In this document: positions 36,040 to 44,484 of the stretch, one piece after another | How positions within the stretch are numbered: position 1 is the stretch's first letter | How the letters are laid out: each line of letters opens with the position of its first letter | DNA from: Eubacteriales bacterium | Lineage (GTDB): Bacteria > Bacillota > Clostridia > Christensenellales > CAG-138 | Direction of reading: 5' to 3' | DNA: 64,000 nt | Assembly (NCBI GenBank): GCA_021373115.1 | Contig: JAJFTI010000034.1 | Span: forward strand, 62,001 to 126,000 | Position numbers and translations under genes: made by a program | The notes under the pieces: model-generated | The model's database searches: none | The model's input: only the letters and a program-made list of their open reading frames with translations | What the model was told of the DNA's origin: nothing

Positions 36040-36053
36040 TGGAAACGTTTCCA
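36040..36053. promoter_or_regulatory. putative catabolite-responsive (CcpA/LacI-family) operator upstream of glgP
   Basis: TGGAAACGTTTCCA is a perfect 14-bp palindrome close to the cre consensus (TGWAANCGNTNWCA, one mismatch) and to LacI-family sites. It lies about 95 bases before the glgP -10 box, so its mode of action is uncertain. Confidence 0.5.
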
Positions 36054-36152
36054 TTAAAACGCCATTTCGCACGGCCTTTTTAAGGATCGTTTTTTTATCC
36101 ATGGAAAGTCGTTTGAAAAGCATCATGCGATTGCCGCCTTTGACCGCGGCAT

Positions 36153-36184
36153 GAAAACACGCGGCGTCGTTACGCCGCGTGTTC
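36153..36184 (-). terminator. terminator of the M3-like peptidase gene
   Basis: ACACGCGGCGT, a 4-base loop, and ACGCCGCGTGT, followed by TTTT on the minus strand, 26 bases past the stop. Confidence 0.8.
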
Positions 36185-36210
36185 CTCGTTAAATTTAATC
36201 CCGAATCCCG

Positions 36211-38037
36211 TTACGTGTTTTGATCGACGATCGCCGCAATTTGCTTGATCGTTGCGTTGGAAAACACCGAAGACAGCCCGTTTTGATCCAGCGTCTCCAA
36301 AAAAGTTGCATAGGGATCGCGCATTAAAATATTGAAATACGCGTTTTTCGCAGCCGCTTCGTCGCTTAGCGATAGCTCAAAGAGTTCAAGCGCGGGAACT
36401 ATGCTGACCGCGTAACTGATGTAGTAGAGCGGCGTCTGGAATGTATGCGTAATCAGCACCCATTCCGTCCCCTGAAATCCGTAAACATCGTCCAGCCCGT
36501 ACTCCACGGCAAGGCGTTTATAGAGCGCGTTCATCGTGTCCAGCGACATACCGGGATCGGCGTAAACATCCTGCTGGAACTCGTCCTCCATGCAGCCGGA
36601 GAGCAGCGAGTACATGGCGTCCAGCAGAACTTCGTTTTTCGCCTCCTGCGCATACTCACCATAGAAACGGTCAAAATAGCGCATCATCAGCAGAACGAGC
36701 GCCTGTGAATCCACCTCGGCAAGGTCAAGATTGTCCGTTGCGGAATAACCGACTACGGCGTTGTGGTAGTAGCTCGTGAAATGGCCCAGTTCGTGTAAAA
36801 CGGTTGCAATATCCTGCGACTCCCCGGTCCAGACCGAAAAAATGTAAGGCGCTTTGTAATCGGAAAAATAGGTGGTAAAGCTGCTGTCCATCTTGTTTTC
36901 GCCGTAGGACATATCATAGAGGCTGTTGCGCAGCAGGTATTGCACCGGCTCGTCCAGCAGCGGGGAAAAGTCCGCGGCGGTACCGGAAAGCTCGCCGAGA
37001 AAATCCTGTTCGGCAAACGTTGCCTCGCTGAGCGTTGTCTGGTCGCTTCGGTCGTTGACATAGATATACACGGGCGCAATATACTGCTTGACCGATTCGT
37101 GCAGCGCACGGGCATCCTCCGGCGTATAGTCGCGGCCGTAGCTTTCGTAGCAGTAATCCGAATAATTCGAATAGCCGAGCTTTTCGGCAATCTGTGCGCG
37201 AATCTGAACTTGCTGCTGAAAAATCGCACCCGCCTCGGCATTCAGTCCGGCGCAGTATGCATCGTAGAGACGATAGTATTCCTCATTGCTCGGCGACAGG
37301 TCGTTTTCAATTTCGGCCAGCGACCATCGTTTTCCGCCGTCCAGCAGCGTGAAGGTGGAACACAGGTTGTCGTATTCCAGCGTGAGCTGCTCTTCCTGGT
37401 CCGTCAGTTCTCGAATCGTAGCCGAACTAAGCTCCTCCGCACGCAGAATGGTGTTTACATACTCTTCTCCAAAGGATTCCTTCGCCAGAGATTCCGCCTC
37501 GTTGGACGACTGAAACAGAGCGTAGGAAAGGCCTTCCATATCGCCGTCCAGCTCGCTGAGCGCGGATTGCAGATAGGCGTATTCGTCCCGATAATAGTCC
37601 TGCGTCACATCGGTTGCATACAGCAGGTAGGCCAGCGAAAGCATGGAGTCCGCATGCGAATACCGGTCTTGCAGTGTACGATATGCGGCAATCAAATCGC
37701 TCGCCGGTACTCCGCTTCGGATACTGTCTTTTAAACCGTCGAGCTGCGCCTGCATGTCGGCAATATCCGGCCTTTCGTACACCATCTGCGAAAATGTTAC
37801 GTCCGGATGCTGGCTGCTTGGCAGCAAACCCGACTTCGCCGTGTCGGAATCCGATTGTGCCGCGACGAAAGATCCCGTGCCGCTGGAAGCATCCCCCGTT
37901 CCGCCGGACGTGGATGCGCCGGCTCCGCCGTAAGCGGAGGAAATAACGGTATCCGAACCCGAAGCGCATCCAAACGCAGAAAGCGCCACAGCAGTCGCGC
38001 AAAGAATGGCAATCCACTTTGTTACACGTAATTTCAT
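36211..38037 (-). CDS. M3-family-like zinc oligopeptidase lipoprotein
   Basis: A 608-residue secreted lipoprotein. The signal peptide MKLRVTKWIAILCATAVALS leads to the lipobox SAFGC (Cys about residue 24), then a low-complexity Gly/Ser/Ala linker to about residue 70. The catalytic part resembles M3 oligoendopeptidases, with the zinc motif LHELGHF (about residues 417-423) and a downstream LDLAEVDSQALVLLMM carrying the third-ligand glutamate. Extracellular display is unusual for this mostly cytoplasmic family. No good Shine-Dalgarno sequence precedes the ATG; a TATACT box lies only a few bases upstream. Confidence 0.82.
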   Translation of the reverse strand: MKLRVTKWIAILCATAVALSAFGCASGSDTVISSAYGGAGASTSGGTGDASSGTGSFVAAQSDSDTAKSGLLPSSQHPDVTFSQMVYERPDIADMQAQLDGLKDSIRSGVPASDLIAAYRTLQDRYSHADSMLSLAYLLYATDVTQDYYRDEYAYLQSALSELDGDMEGLSYALFQSSNEAESLAKESFGEEYVNTILRAEELSSATIRELTDQEEQLTLEYDNLCSTFTLLDGGKRWSLAEIENDLSPSNEEYYRLYDAYCAGLNAEAGAIFQQQVQIRAQIAEKLGYSNYSDYCYESYGRDYTPEDARALHESVKQYIAPVYIYVNDRSDQTTLSEATFAEQDFLGELSGTAADFSPLLDEPVQYLLRNSLYDMSYGENKMDSSFTTYFSDYKAPYIFSVWTGESQDIATVLHELGHFTSYYHNAVVGYSATDNLDLAEVDSQALVLLMMRYFDRFYGEYAQEAKNEVLLDAMYSLLSGCMEDEFQQDVYADPGMSLDTMNALYKRLAVEYGLDDVYGFQGTEWVLITHTFQTPLYYISYAVSIVPALELFELSLSDEAAAKNAYFNILMRDPYATFLETLDQNGLSSVFSNATIKQIAAIVDQNT

Positions 38038-38206
38038 GGCTTCAGTATACTACCGCAACATTTGGTTTGCACAACATTTTTTGATTGGAATGGCTTATAT
38101 TCAGCTTGTTTTTATACTTATTACTCAACTTGCACGTATTTCAGGTTGGAATACCTTTTTTATTGGTTCGTTTCTCCCGGATTCGTCTTTCCACCGAATT
38201 GTTCTA

Positions 38207-38235
38207 TTGAATTATATAGGGTTTCGTGATATAAA
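38207..38235 (+). promoter_or_regulatory. promoter of ddl-murF
   Basis: TTGAAT (38207-38212), 17-base spacer, TATAAA (38230-38235), about 85 bases before the ddl start. Confidence 0.6.
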
Positions 38236-38320
38236 CGTTAGGAGCGTTCCCGCCTCAACCGGATTACTCCGTTCGGCGCGGCGCGCGGATGAATCGATTG
38301 TTCGGAAAGGAAATCAAAGA

Positions 38321-39376
38321 ATGAACATCGTAGTCCTTGCCGGAGGGCTTTCGCCCGAACGCGACGTATCCCTCTCTACCGGAACCATGGTGACCAACGC
38401 ATTGCGTAAAAAAGGTCACAACGCCATATTGGTTGATTTGTTTTTCGGGGTGGAATCGCCGCCCGCTTCCATAGAAGAACTGTTTCAAATCAACGGACTA
38501 CTGCCGCCATGCTCCGTTCCCGAAGCCGCGCCGGATCTCGAAGCCGTTCGCGCTTCGCGAAAAAGCGGATTTTCCGATCAAATTGGATCAAACGTTCCGG
38601 AGCTTTGCCGTGCCGCAGATTTATGTTTTCTTGCGCTGCACGGTGGAATCGGCGAGAACGGCAGCCTGCAGTCGTTCTTTGATCTCTGCGGAATCCGCTA
38701 TACGGGCAGCCCCTCCATTGGCTGCGCGCTCGCCATGGATAAGAGCGTCAGCAAGTCGCTCTTTCGAAGCGAAGGTATCCTGACGGCGAATTGGGCGGTT
38801 GCGCGGCGGGGCGTTCCTTTTGATGCGGAACACTTCCCTGTTCCCTGCGTTGTGAAACCAAACAGCGGCGGATCAAGCATTGGAGTCGAGATCGTTCGCG
38901 ACCGCGCCGCGCTGAAAGCCGCAATCGAAGCCGGTTTTGCCTATGAGGATGAATTGATTGTTGAAGAGTATATCTCCGGCATGGAGCTCTCCGCCGGCGT
39001 GCTTGGCAGCGGTGGCGACCTGACCGCACTGCCACTGATTGAAATCGTACCGAAACACGGTTTTTACGATTATCAGCATAAATATCAGAAAGGCTGGACG
39101 GATGAAATTGTTCCGGCCCGCATTTCCGAGTCGCTGACGGGCATGGTGCAGGAGGCCGCGCTGCAGGCGTTCCGCGCGCTGAAATTGGACGTATACGCAC
39201 GCATTGACTTTCTGCTCACGCAGGACGGCCGCGCGTATTGTCTGGAGGCGAATACGCTTCCCGGCATGACACCGACAAGCCTCCTGCCGCAGGAAGCGGA
39301 ACATATCGGTCTCGATTATGCGTCGCTTTGCGAAACGATTGTGACCTATTCTCTAAAGCGCGGCGAGGAAGCATGA
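38321..39376 (+). CDS. ddl: D-alanine--D-alanine ligase
   Basis: An ATP-grasp ligase of 351 residues that makes D-Ala-D-Ala for peptidoglycan. It starts MNIVVLAGGLSPERDVSLST and has ALHGGIGENG, TGSPSIGCALAMDK, VKPNSGGSSIGVE and EANTLPGMTPTSLLPQEAE, all expected. The ATG at 38321 has GGAAAGG ten bases upstream; the long open frame before it is not protein-like. The stop overlaps the murF start (ATGA), so product and user are translated together. The ornithine pathway also yields D-alanine, a possible extra supply. Confidence 0.95.
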   Translation: MNIVVLAGGLSPERDVSLSTGTMVTNALRKKGHNAILVDLFFGVESPPASIEELFQINGLLPPCSVPEAAPDLEAVRASRKSGFSDQIGSNVPELCRAADLCFLALHGGIGENGSLQSFFDLCGIRYTGSPSIGCALAMDKSVSKSLFRSEGILTANWAVARRGVPFDAEHFPVPCVVKPNSGGSSIGVEIVRDRAALKAAIEAGFAYEDELIVEEYISGMELSAGVLGSGGDLTALPLIEIVPKHGFYDYQHKYQKGWTDEIVPARISESLTGMVQEAALQAFRALKLDVYARIDFLLTQDGRAYCLEANTLPGMTPTSLLPQEAEHIGLDYASLCETIVTYSLKRGEEA

Positions 39377-40722
39377 AAACCTTTCTGTTTCAGGAAATTC
39401 TCAGCGCCTGCGGGGGCGAATATGTTGGCGATCCCGCTCTGCTTTTCAAGGCTGCGACCGGTATTGTGATCGACAGCCGCAATGCCGTACCCGGGTCGCT
39501 CTACGTACCCATTATCGGCGAAAATCACGACGGGCATGCGTTTATTCCCGCCGCGCGCGCAAACGGCGCTTCGCTTGTGCTCAGCGACCGCGAACTGCAG
39601 GATCCCCCCTACATTCTCGTTGCGAATACCCTTTTCGCGCTTCAGGCGATCGCCGCGCGCTATCGCAGTCTGTTCTCTATACCCGTGGTTGGTCTCACCG
39701 GCAGCGCAGGCAAAACATCCACAAAGGATATGGTTGCCGCCGCGCTCGGCGCGCACTTCTCGGTTTTAAAAACGCAGGGGAACCTGAACAACGAAACCGG
39801 AGCGCCGCTGACCCTCTTTTCTTTGGAGGAGAGCCACGAAGTCGCGGTTGTCGAAATGGGAACCAATCACTTTGGGGAAATCGACCGGATCGCGGCAATG
39901 GTTCGGCCCGATATCTGCCTGTTTACGAACATTGGATATGCGCATATCGAGAATTTCGGCACGCGGGAAGGCATTTTTCGCGGCAAAACAGAGATGCTGA
40001 AGTATATGCGCCCCGGCGGGCATATCGTTGCAAACGGAGACGACGATTTTTTAGTCCAGCTGCCGGACGCCATGCTTTACGGGCTTGGCGCGCATTGTAA
40101 CGTCCTCGGAACGGAGATTGAGGATCTTCTGCTGGATGGAATGAACTTTTCCGTGACCTATTTCAATCAGCAAAAGCGAATGCACGTCCCCGCGCTGGGT
40201 CTGCATTCGGTCTATAACGCGCTGGCAGCCGTCTCGGTTGGCTTGCTTCTTGGAATGCGTCTGGACGAAATCGCGTCCGGAATTGAAACCTATCTTCCTC
40301 TTCCGGGTCGAATGAACGTAGTCAAACTTTCGCGCTATACGGTCATTGACGACACCTACAACGCGAATCCCACGTCCGTTCAGGCTTCCGTGGACGTGCT
40401 GGCGAAGTGCTCCGGCAGACGTGTCTGCATCCTTGGCGATATGCGCGAACTTGGCCGCGAATCCGCGCGCCTGCACGAAGAGATCGGCGTGTATACCGCA
40501 AACAGCGGCGCCGACCTGCTTCTCTTCGTAGGTACGGAGAGCATTCGTATGTGCGAGGGGGCAAGCAAATCTGCGCGGAATCGCGCGCATTATTTCGAAA
40601 CGCAGGAGGCATTGATTGCAGAACTTCCAAACTGGATTCAGCCCGGCGATACGATTCTGGTGAAGGCTTCCCGCGGAATGCATCTAGAAAATACGGTGAA
40701 AGCGCTCCTTGCTCTTTCGTAA
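39373..40722 (+). CDS. murF: UDP-N-acetylmuramoyl-tripeptide--D-alanyl-D-alanine ligase
   Basis: MurF, 449 residues, adds D-Ala-D-Ala to the UDP-MurNAc tripeptide in the last cytoplasmic step of precursor synthesis. The ATP loop is GSAGKTSTKDM, and NETGAPLTL and VEMGTNHFGEI mark the central domain. The C-terminal domain has VIDDTYNANPTSVQAS and GDMRELGRES. It starts at 39373, overlapping the ddl stop by four bases, and ends shortly before a terminator. The two genes form a compact cell-wall operon. Confidence 0.95.
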   Translation: MKTFLFQEILSACGGEYVGDPALLFKAATGIVIDSRNAVPGSLYVPIIGENHDGHAFIPAARANGASLVLSDRELQDPPYILVANTLFALQAIAARYRSLFSIPVVGLTGSAGKTSTKDMVAAALGAHFSVLKTQGNLNNETGAPLTLFSLEESHEVAVVEMGTNHFGEIDRIAAMVRPDICLFTNIGYAHIENFGTREGIFRGKTEMLKYMRPGGHIVANGDDDFLVQLPDAMLYGLGAHCNVLGTEIEDLLLDGMNFSVTYFNQQKRMHVPALGLHSVYNALAAVSVGLLLGMRLDEIASGIETYLPLPGRMNVVKLSRYTVIDDTYNANPTSVQASVDVLAKCSGRRVCILGDMRELGRESARLHEEIGVYTANSGADLLLFVGTESIRMCEGASKSARNRAHYFETQEALIAELPNWIQPGDTILVKASRGMHLENTVKALLALS

Positions 40723-40736
40723 TCATTACCACCAAA

Positions 40737-40768
40737 AAGAGCGTCCGCCCATCACGGCAGACGCTCTT
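40737..40768. terminator. terminator between murF and the DUF47 gene
   Basis: AAGAGCGTC and GACGCTCTT arms around a partly paired loop, between convergent genes. The T tract is weak. Confidence 0.6.
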
Positions 40769-40781
40769 GTTATTCCGTTTT

Positions 40782-41408
40782 TTAGCTGTTCTTCATAACG
40801 ACCATTTCTACGCTCTCCATAACGTCCTCGCAGGCGTCGCAGCAGGCCTCCATCCAGTCGAATGTCTTTGTCCAGGTGATCCGCTCGAGCGGCTCGGCGT
40901 TCTCGCAGTATAACCTGCGCATTGCCGCGCAATAGAGCCGGTCGCCGGCTTCTTCGAACTCGTTTACTTTTACGATCGCCTCCAGCAGACGCTGGCTTGA
41001 CTTTTGAAATCCGGGAAGTTCCTTGAGCGCGTCCCGCGACTCGTAGCAGCACTGCTTGATGATGGACGCAAACTCCACCGCCTCAGACCGGACGGCCTGA
41101 ACATTATACATAAACATCTTGCGCACGACGTCCTCGATAAAATCCGTTACATTATCGATTTGCTGGAGCAGCAGGATGATATCCTCCCGTTCGATGGGCG
41201 TTATAAACTCCTTTGCAAGCCTCTGCATGAGCATATGCTTGTTGATATCCGCTTCGTGCTCGATGCGGTGAATCTCCTCTACCTGTTCATCCAGTTTCGC
41301 AGGATCGTAATGCTCAATCAAGTCTTCAAGATACTCCGCCGCCTTGCAGGCGCTTTCCATTCCGGAAACAAACCCTTCAAAATACTCATTCGAGTGCTGT
41401 TTTGCCAT
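40782..41408 (-). CDS. DUF47 (PhoU-like) phosphate transport partner
   Basis: A 208-residue all-helical DUF47 protein, related to PhoU, usually paired with PiT transporters and thought to modulate them. It has HRIEHEADINKHMLMQRLAK (helical metal-binding-type motif), EREDIILLLQQIDNVTDFIE, and VNEFEEAGDRLY. The ATG at 41408 has GGAGGG eight bases upstream; the longer open frame runs into the transporter gene. It follows the transporter by 65 bases on the same strand. Confidence 0.9.
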   Translation of the reverse strand: MAKQHSNEYFEGFVSGMESACKAAEYLEDLIEHYDPAKLDEQVEEIHRIEHEADINKHMLMQRLAKEFITPIEREDIILLLQQIDNVTDFIEDVVRKMFMYNVQAVRSEAVEFASIIKQCCYESRDALKELPGFQKSSQRLLEAIVKVNEFEEAGDRLYCAAMRRLYCENAEPLERITWTKTFDWMEACCDACEDVMESVEMVVMKNS

Positions 41409-41473
41409 CGTAATATCCCTCCGCATTTTTCGTTCTCGAAAAAATAACGTTCCCGGCAATTGGGGTAATTCCC

Positions 41474-42526
41474 CTAAAAAATTGCCAGAAACAGTTTCAC
41501 CATAAGATAACCAACCAGTCCGCAGCAAGGGAACGTTAATACCCACGCATAAACCATTTCCTTGACAACGCCCCAATTCACGGAACTTAACCGTTTGCTC
41601 GCGCCAACGCCCATAATCGCGGTTGTTTTGGTATGCGTCGTGCTCACCGGAATACCGGTCAGAGAGGAAAGCAGCAGGCACCCAGCCGCCGCGATATCCG
41701 CGGAGAATCCCTGGTATTTTTCAAGCTTGACCATGTCCATGCCAACGGCCTTGATAATTCGAAGTCCGCCAATCGACGTGCCGAGCGACATGACCAAGGA
41801 GCAAAGAATCATAAGCCAGATTGGAATCACAAACGTTGTTACATCGGTTTGCCCGCCGGCAAGAAACGTCCCCAGCAGGAAAACGCCAATGAACTTCTGC
41901 CCGTCCTGCGCGCCGTGCATAAACGCCATTGCCGCGCTGCCGATAATTTGTCCTTTCCGGAAGAACCGGTCCGCATGCCTTCGTTCCACACGCTTAAACA
42001 GGAGCTGTACGATTTTTGCCATGCCGAAACCCATCACGAAGCCAAGAACCGAGGACAGCAGTAATCCGTAGATCACCTTCATCCATGCCGAGCCGTTGAT
42101 TCCGGAAAACCCGTTCTGAATGGCAACCGCCGCGCCGGAAATACCCGCGATCAGCGCATGGCTTTCGCTGGTTGGTATTCCAAACCACCACGCGATCGTT
42201 GCCCAGAGTACGATGGCGAACATACCGGCGCAAAGCGCAATCGTTGCGTCCCCTGCGTCGCTGCCAAAGTCAACCATGTTATAAATTGTCTCGGCGACGG
42301 TGGCGTTGAGCAGCGTCATCACCAGTACGCCAAAGAAGTTGAAAACTGCGGCCATTGCAATTGCGGCGCGCGGCGGCATGGAGCGCGTCGAGATACAGGT
42401 CGCAATCGCGTTTGGCGCGTCCGTCCAACCATTCACCATTATAACGCCGAGTGTAAGCAATACCGTAATAAGCAACGCGGGATTCGTTGTAATCCGCGTG
42501 ATAAAATCGGATAATGTGATCGTCAT
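41474..42526 (-). CDS. PiT-family inorganic phosphate transporter
   Basis: A 350-residue integral membrane protein of the PiT (sodium- or proton-coupled phosphate) family, with about nine hydrophobic segments. The two family signatures are present: GWTDAPNAIATCISTRSM near residue 32, and GAQDGQKFIGVF near residue 195. A second inverted repeat motif, SSLTGIPVSTTHTKT, lies near residue 285. A GGTGG ribosome site precedes the ATG at 42526. A TTAAAG-17-TATACT promoter is visible about 60 bases upstream. It forms an operon with the DUF47 gene. Confidence 0.93.
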   Translation of the reverse strand: MTITLSDFITRITTNPALLITVLLTLGVIMVNGWTDAPNAIATCISTRSMPPRAAIAMAAVFNFFGVLVMTLLNATVAETIYNMVDFGSDAGDATIALCAGMFAIVLWATIAWWFGIPTSESHALIAGISGAAVAIQNGFSGINGSAWMKVIYGLLLSSVLGFVMGFGMAKIVQLLFKRVERRHADRFFRKGQIIGSAAMAFMHGAQDGQKFIGVFLLGTFLAGGQTDVTTFVIPIWLMILCSLVMSLGTSIGGLRIIKAVGMDMVKLEKYQGFSADIAAAGCLLLSSLTGIPVSTTHTKTTAIMGVGASKRLSSVNWGVVKEMVYAWVLTFPCCGLVGYLMVKLFLAIF

Positions 42527-42784
42527 TTTTCCACCAATCCCCCAGTAAAAAGAGCAATTTTCACCCAAAATGTAGTATACCACATAATCTTTCCACCTTT
42601 AACATGTATTTAACATTTTACATGGATTTGACCTTTCCTTGGGAATGCGTCGTAATTATGAATCGCCTTCCGGCTTCCATCCGTTTCTGCTGCGTTCATT
42701 CACCGGCAGGAACCCGCGCCTGGCAGGTTCCGGACAAACGGCTGTTTTCGACTATGTTCTTCCACAAACACCGGAACCGCTTCT

Positions 42785-42813
42785 TGACAATTTTCTTCCC
42801 GGATGCTATCATA
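42785..42813 (+). promoter_or_regulatory. promoter of tRNA-Pro
   Basis: Consensus TTGACA (42785-42790), 17-base spacer, TATCAT (42808-42813), ending 12 bases before the tRNA. Confidence 0.85.
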
Positions 42814-42825
42814 ATCAACGCCGTC

Positions 42826-42902
42826 TGGGTGTAGCGCAGTTTGGTAGCGTGCTTGAATGGGGTTCAAGAGGCCGAAGGTTCAAATCCTTTCACCCAGACC
42901 AA
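42826..42902 (+). tRNA. tRNA-Pro (anticodon GGG)
   Basis: A full cloverleaf can be drawn. The acceptor stem is CTGGGTG/CACCCAG, with TA at positions 8-9, a D arm GCGC...GCGT, anticodon stem CTTGA/TCAAG with loop ATGGGGT, and a T arm with TTCAAAT. The discriminator is A, and CCA is encoded (42900-42902). The anticodon at loop positions 34-36 is GGG, reading CCC and CCU proline codons. The gene is isolated, with its own promoter and terminator. Confidence 0.93.
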
Positions 42903-42910
42903 AAGACAAG

Positions 42911-42937
42911 AGGTTCCTTCCGGAACCCCTTTTTTTA
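42911..42937 (+). terminator. tRNA-Pro terminator
   Basis: GGTTCC, a 4-base loop, GGAACC, and a run of seven T residues. Confidence 0.85.
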
Positions 42938-43031
42938 TATGCTTTATGAAAAGTGAAACTGCAATTTTATGTGCTGTTTTGTAAAAAAACATGACGTTCA
43001 AAAGAGCGCCTGCAGCTTGTCTTGAAAAAGT

Positions 43032-44132
43032 TTACTCCAAAAAGTCAAACCCTTTCCATACCGGCTCTCTGGTATAAGTATGCGCGTCTTCCTCTCCGCG
43101 CAGAACCCGCAGCACGGCTCCCGCCATCTCTTCCTGCTCCATCTCGCCGGGGTAAACGGTGATTGGCGCAATCCAGCCGCAGCGTTCTCGAATGCCGTCT
43201 ACAATGTCATCGTATCGGGCAAGCCCTCCGGTGAGCACGATGCCATCGACCTTGCCGTTAAGCACGGTGCTCATTGCCCCGATTTCTTTGCTGATTTGAT
43301 AGATCATGGCGTTCCACACCAATATCGCTTTCCGGTCTCCTTCTTCCACCATGCGGTGAACCTTATCCGCGTCGGAAGTGCCAAAATGACTGACGAAGCC
43401 GCCGGCACGGGAACACATGAGCCGTACCTCATCTAGCGAATGCTGCTCGATATAGTCCAGCAGGCAGAGTACCGGCACGCTGCCGATGCGGGTCGGAGCG
43501 TAGGGACCGTCTCCGCCGGAACCTACGGTTCCATCCACCATTTTCCCGCAGTCGTGCGCGTTTATCGTCACGCCGCCGTCGATATGTGCAACCACAAAAC
43601 GGCAATCCTCGTATCGCCGATGCATGGTCTTTGCATGGTACGCGGCTACCGCCTTTTGATTCAAGGCATGCGTCTGCGCATTTCGATATAATCCGGCAAT
43701 GCCGGTCATGCGGGCATAGTCGCAAAGCTCGTCTATATTGGTGGGATTCAGCGTAAACATGATTCCGCCATATTCCGTGCAAAGCTCATAAGCCACAAGA
43801 ACTCCCAGCTTTGCCGCATGTTCGCTGCCGCCCACTGCGTCCCAAGTGTCCTGATAAAGCCAGCGATCTATCGGCATGACGCCTGCGCGCTGCGGGTAGG
43901 CGCTTCCGCCGCGGCCAACATAAACTTCGACGTCCCCGGGAACGCACCCATTGCGCCGTAAGATGTTTAAAACCACCTGTTTGCGGAAGGGAACCTGATC
44001 GTTCACCGAGGGGTACTGCAGCAAAACAGGGGCGTCGTGAAACTCGCTTTCCTCAAAAAGCAAAGTCTCATCGTCAAAAAGGCTGATCTTTGTGGAAGTG
44101 GAGCCTGGATTGATTACCAGTATTTTCGTCAT
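43032..44132 (-). CDS. buk: butyrate kinase
   Basis: A 366-residue ASKHA kinase that interconverts butyryl phosphate plus ADP with butyrate plus ATP. It has the family start KILVINPGSTSTKISLFDDE, VGRGGSAYPQRAG, HIDGGVTINAHD, GSGGDGPYAPTR, and IVLTGGLARYDDIV. It is monocistronic, with a clear promoter 61 bases upstream. No phosphotransbutyrylase (ptb) gene is adjacent, which is unusual; its partner may be elsewhere, or the enzyme may serve branched-chain acyl phosphates. Confidence 0.95.
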   Translation of the reverse strand: MTKILVINPGSTSTKISLFDDETLLFEESEFHDAPVLLQYPSVNDQVPFRKQVVLNILRRNGCVPGDVEVYVGRGGSAYPQRAGVMPIDRWLYQDTWDAVGGSEHAAKLGVLVAYELCTEYGGIMFTLNPTNIDELCDYARMTGIAGLYRNAQTHALNQKAVAAYHAKTMHRRYEDCRFVVAHIDGGVTINAHDCGKMVDGTVGSGGDGPYAPTRIGSVPVLCLLDYIEQHSLDEVRLMCSRAGGFVSHFGTSDADKVHRMVEEGDRKAILVWNAMIYQISKEIGAMSTVLNGKVDGIVLTGGLARYDDIVDGIRERCGWIAPITVYPGEMEQEEMAGAVLRVLRGEEDAHTYTREPVWKGFDFLE

Positions 44133-44484
44133 CTTGATTCCCTCTCGAATATCATGGAATTTTCGGCGGTATCGGAAGTCCTAACAAGTGTCAATTATAG
44201 CACGCCTCGTTTTTTCTTCAACGGAAAATTGGAACATTCATACGATTTTTAATTTCCGCCTCGATGTAAGCGGTTCAACCGGTCATCGGAATGTTTTCTG
44301 AATGTGTCCGTTCTTTCAATTCATACCATGCGTACGATCCCGCAAGCGCACGGTGCCAGCTCTTTTTGCTCTCTATTTCTTTGTATCTTTTCAACTCTTT
44401 CTTTTTGATTTATCATAAATGGAATAGCGACCAAAAATCGAACGAATCATTATAGGTTTCAGCAAAACATCGGAGGAGTATAAA
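44133..44484. other. 352-base A+T-rich intergenic region
   Basis: Contains the buk promoter at its left and the ribosome site (CGGAGGAG) of the methyltransferase gene at its right end. No RNA gene, small gene or strong hairpin was recognised between them. Confidence 0.6.
44194..44221 (-). promoter_or_regulatory. buk promoter
   Basis: Reverse-strand TTGAAG (44216-44221), 16-base spacer, TATAAT (44194-44199). Confidence 0.7.

Larger units (their letters stand above)
35904..36210. other. 307-base gap between glgP and the M3-like peptidase gene
   Basis: Holds the glgP promoter -10 box (TATACT on the minus strand at 35943-35938), a TGGAAACGTTTCCA palindrome and the terminator of the upstream peptidase gene. 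No plausible small gene was seen. Confidence 0.6.

Noticed and set aside
38006..38320. Long in-frame extension before ddl
   Set aside because: It covers a promoter and lacks a ribosome site; the ddl family starts at MNIVVLAGG.
42639..42956. Open frame across tRNA-Pro
   Set aside because: It runs through the tRNA gene and its terminator and looks random.
44133..44484. Possible RNA gene in the buk-methyltransferase gap
   Set aside because: No strong hairpin, cloverleaf or known motif was visible.
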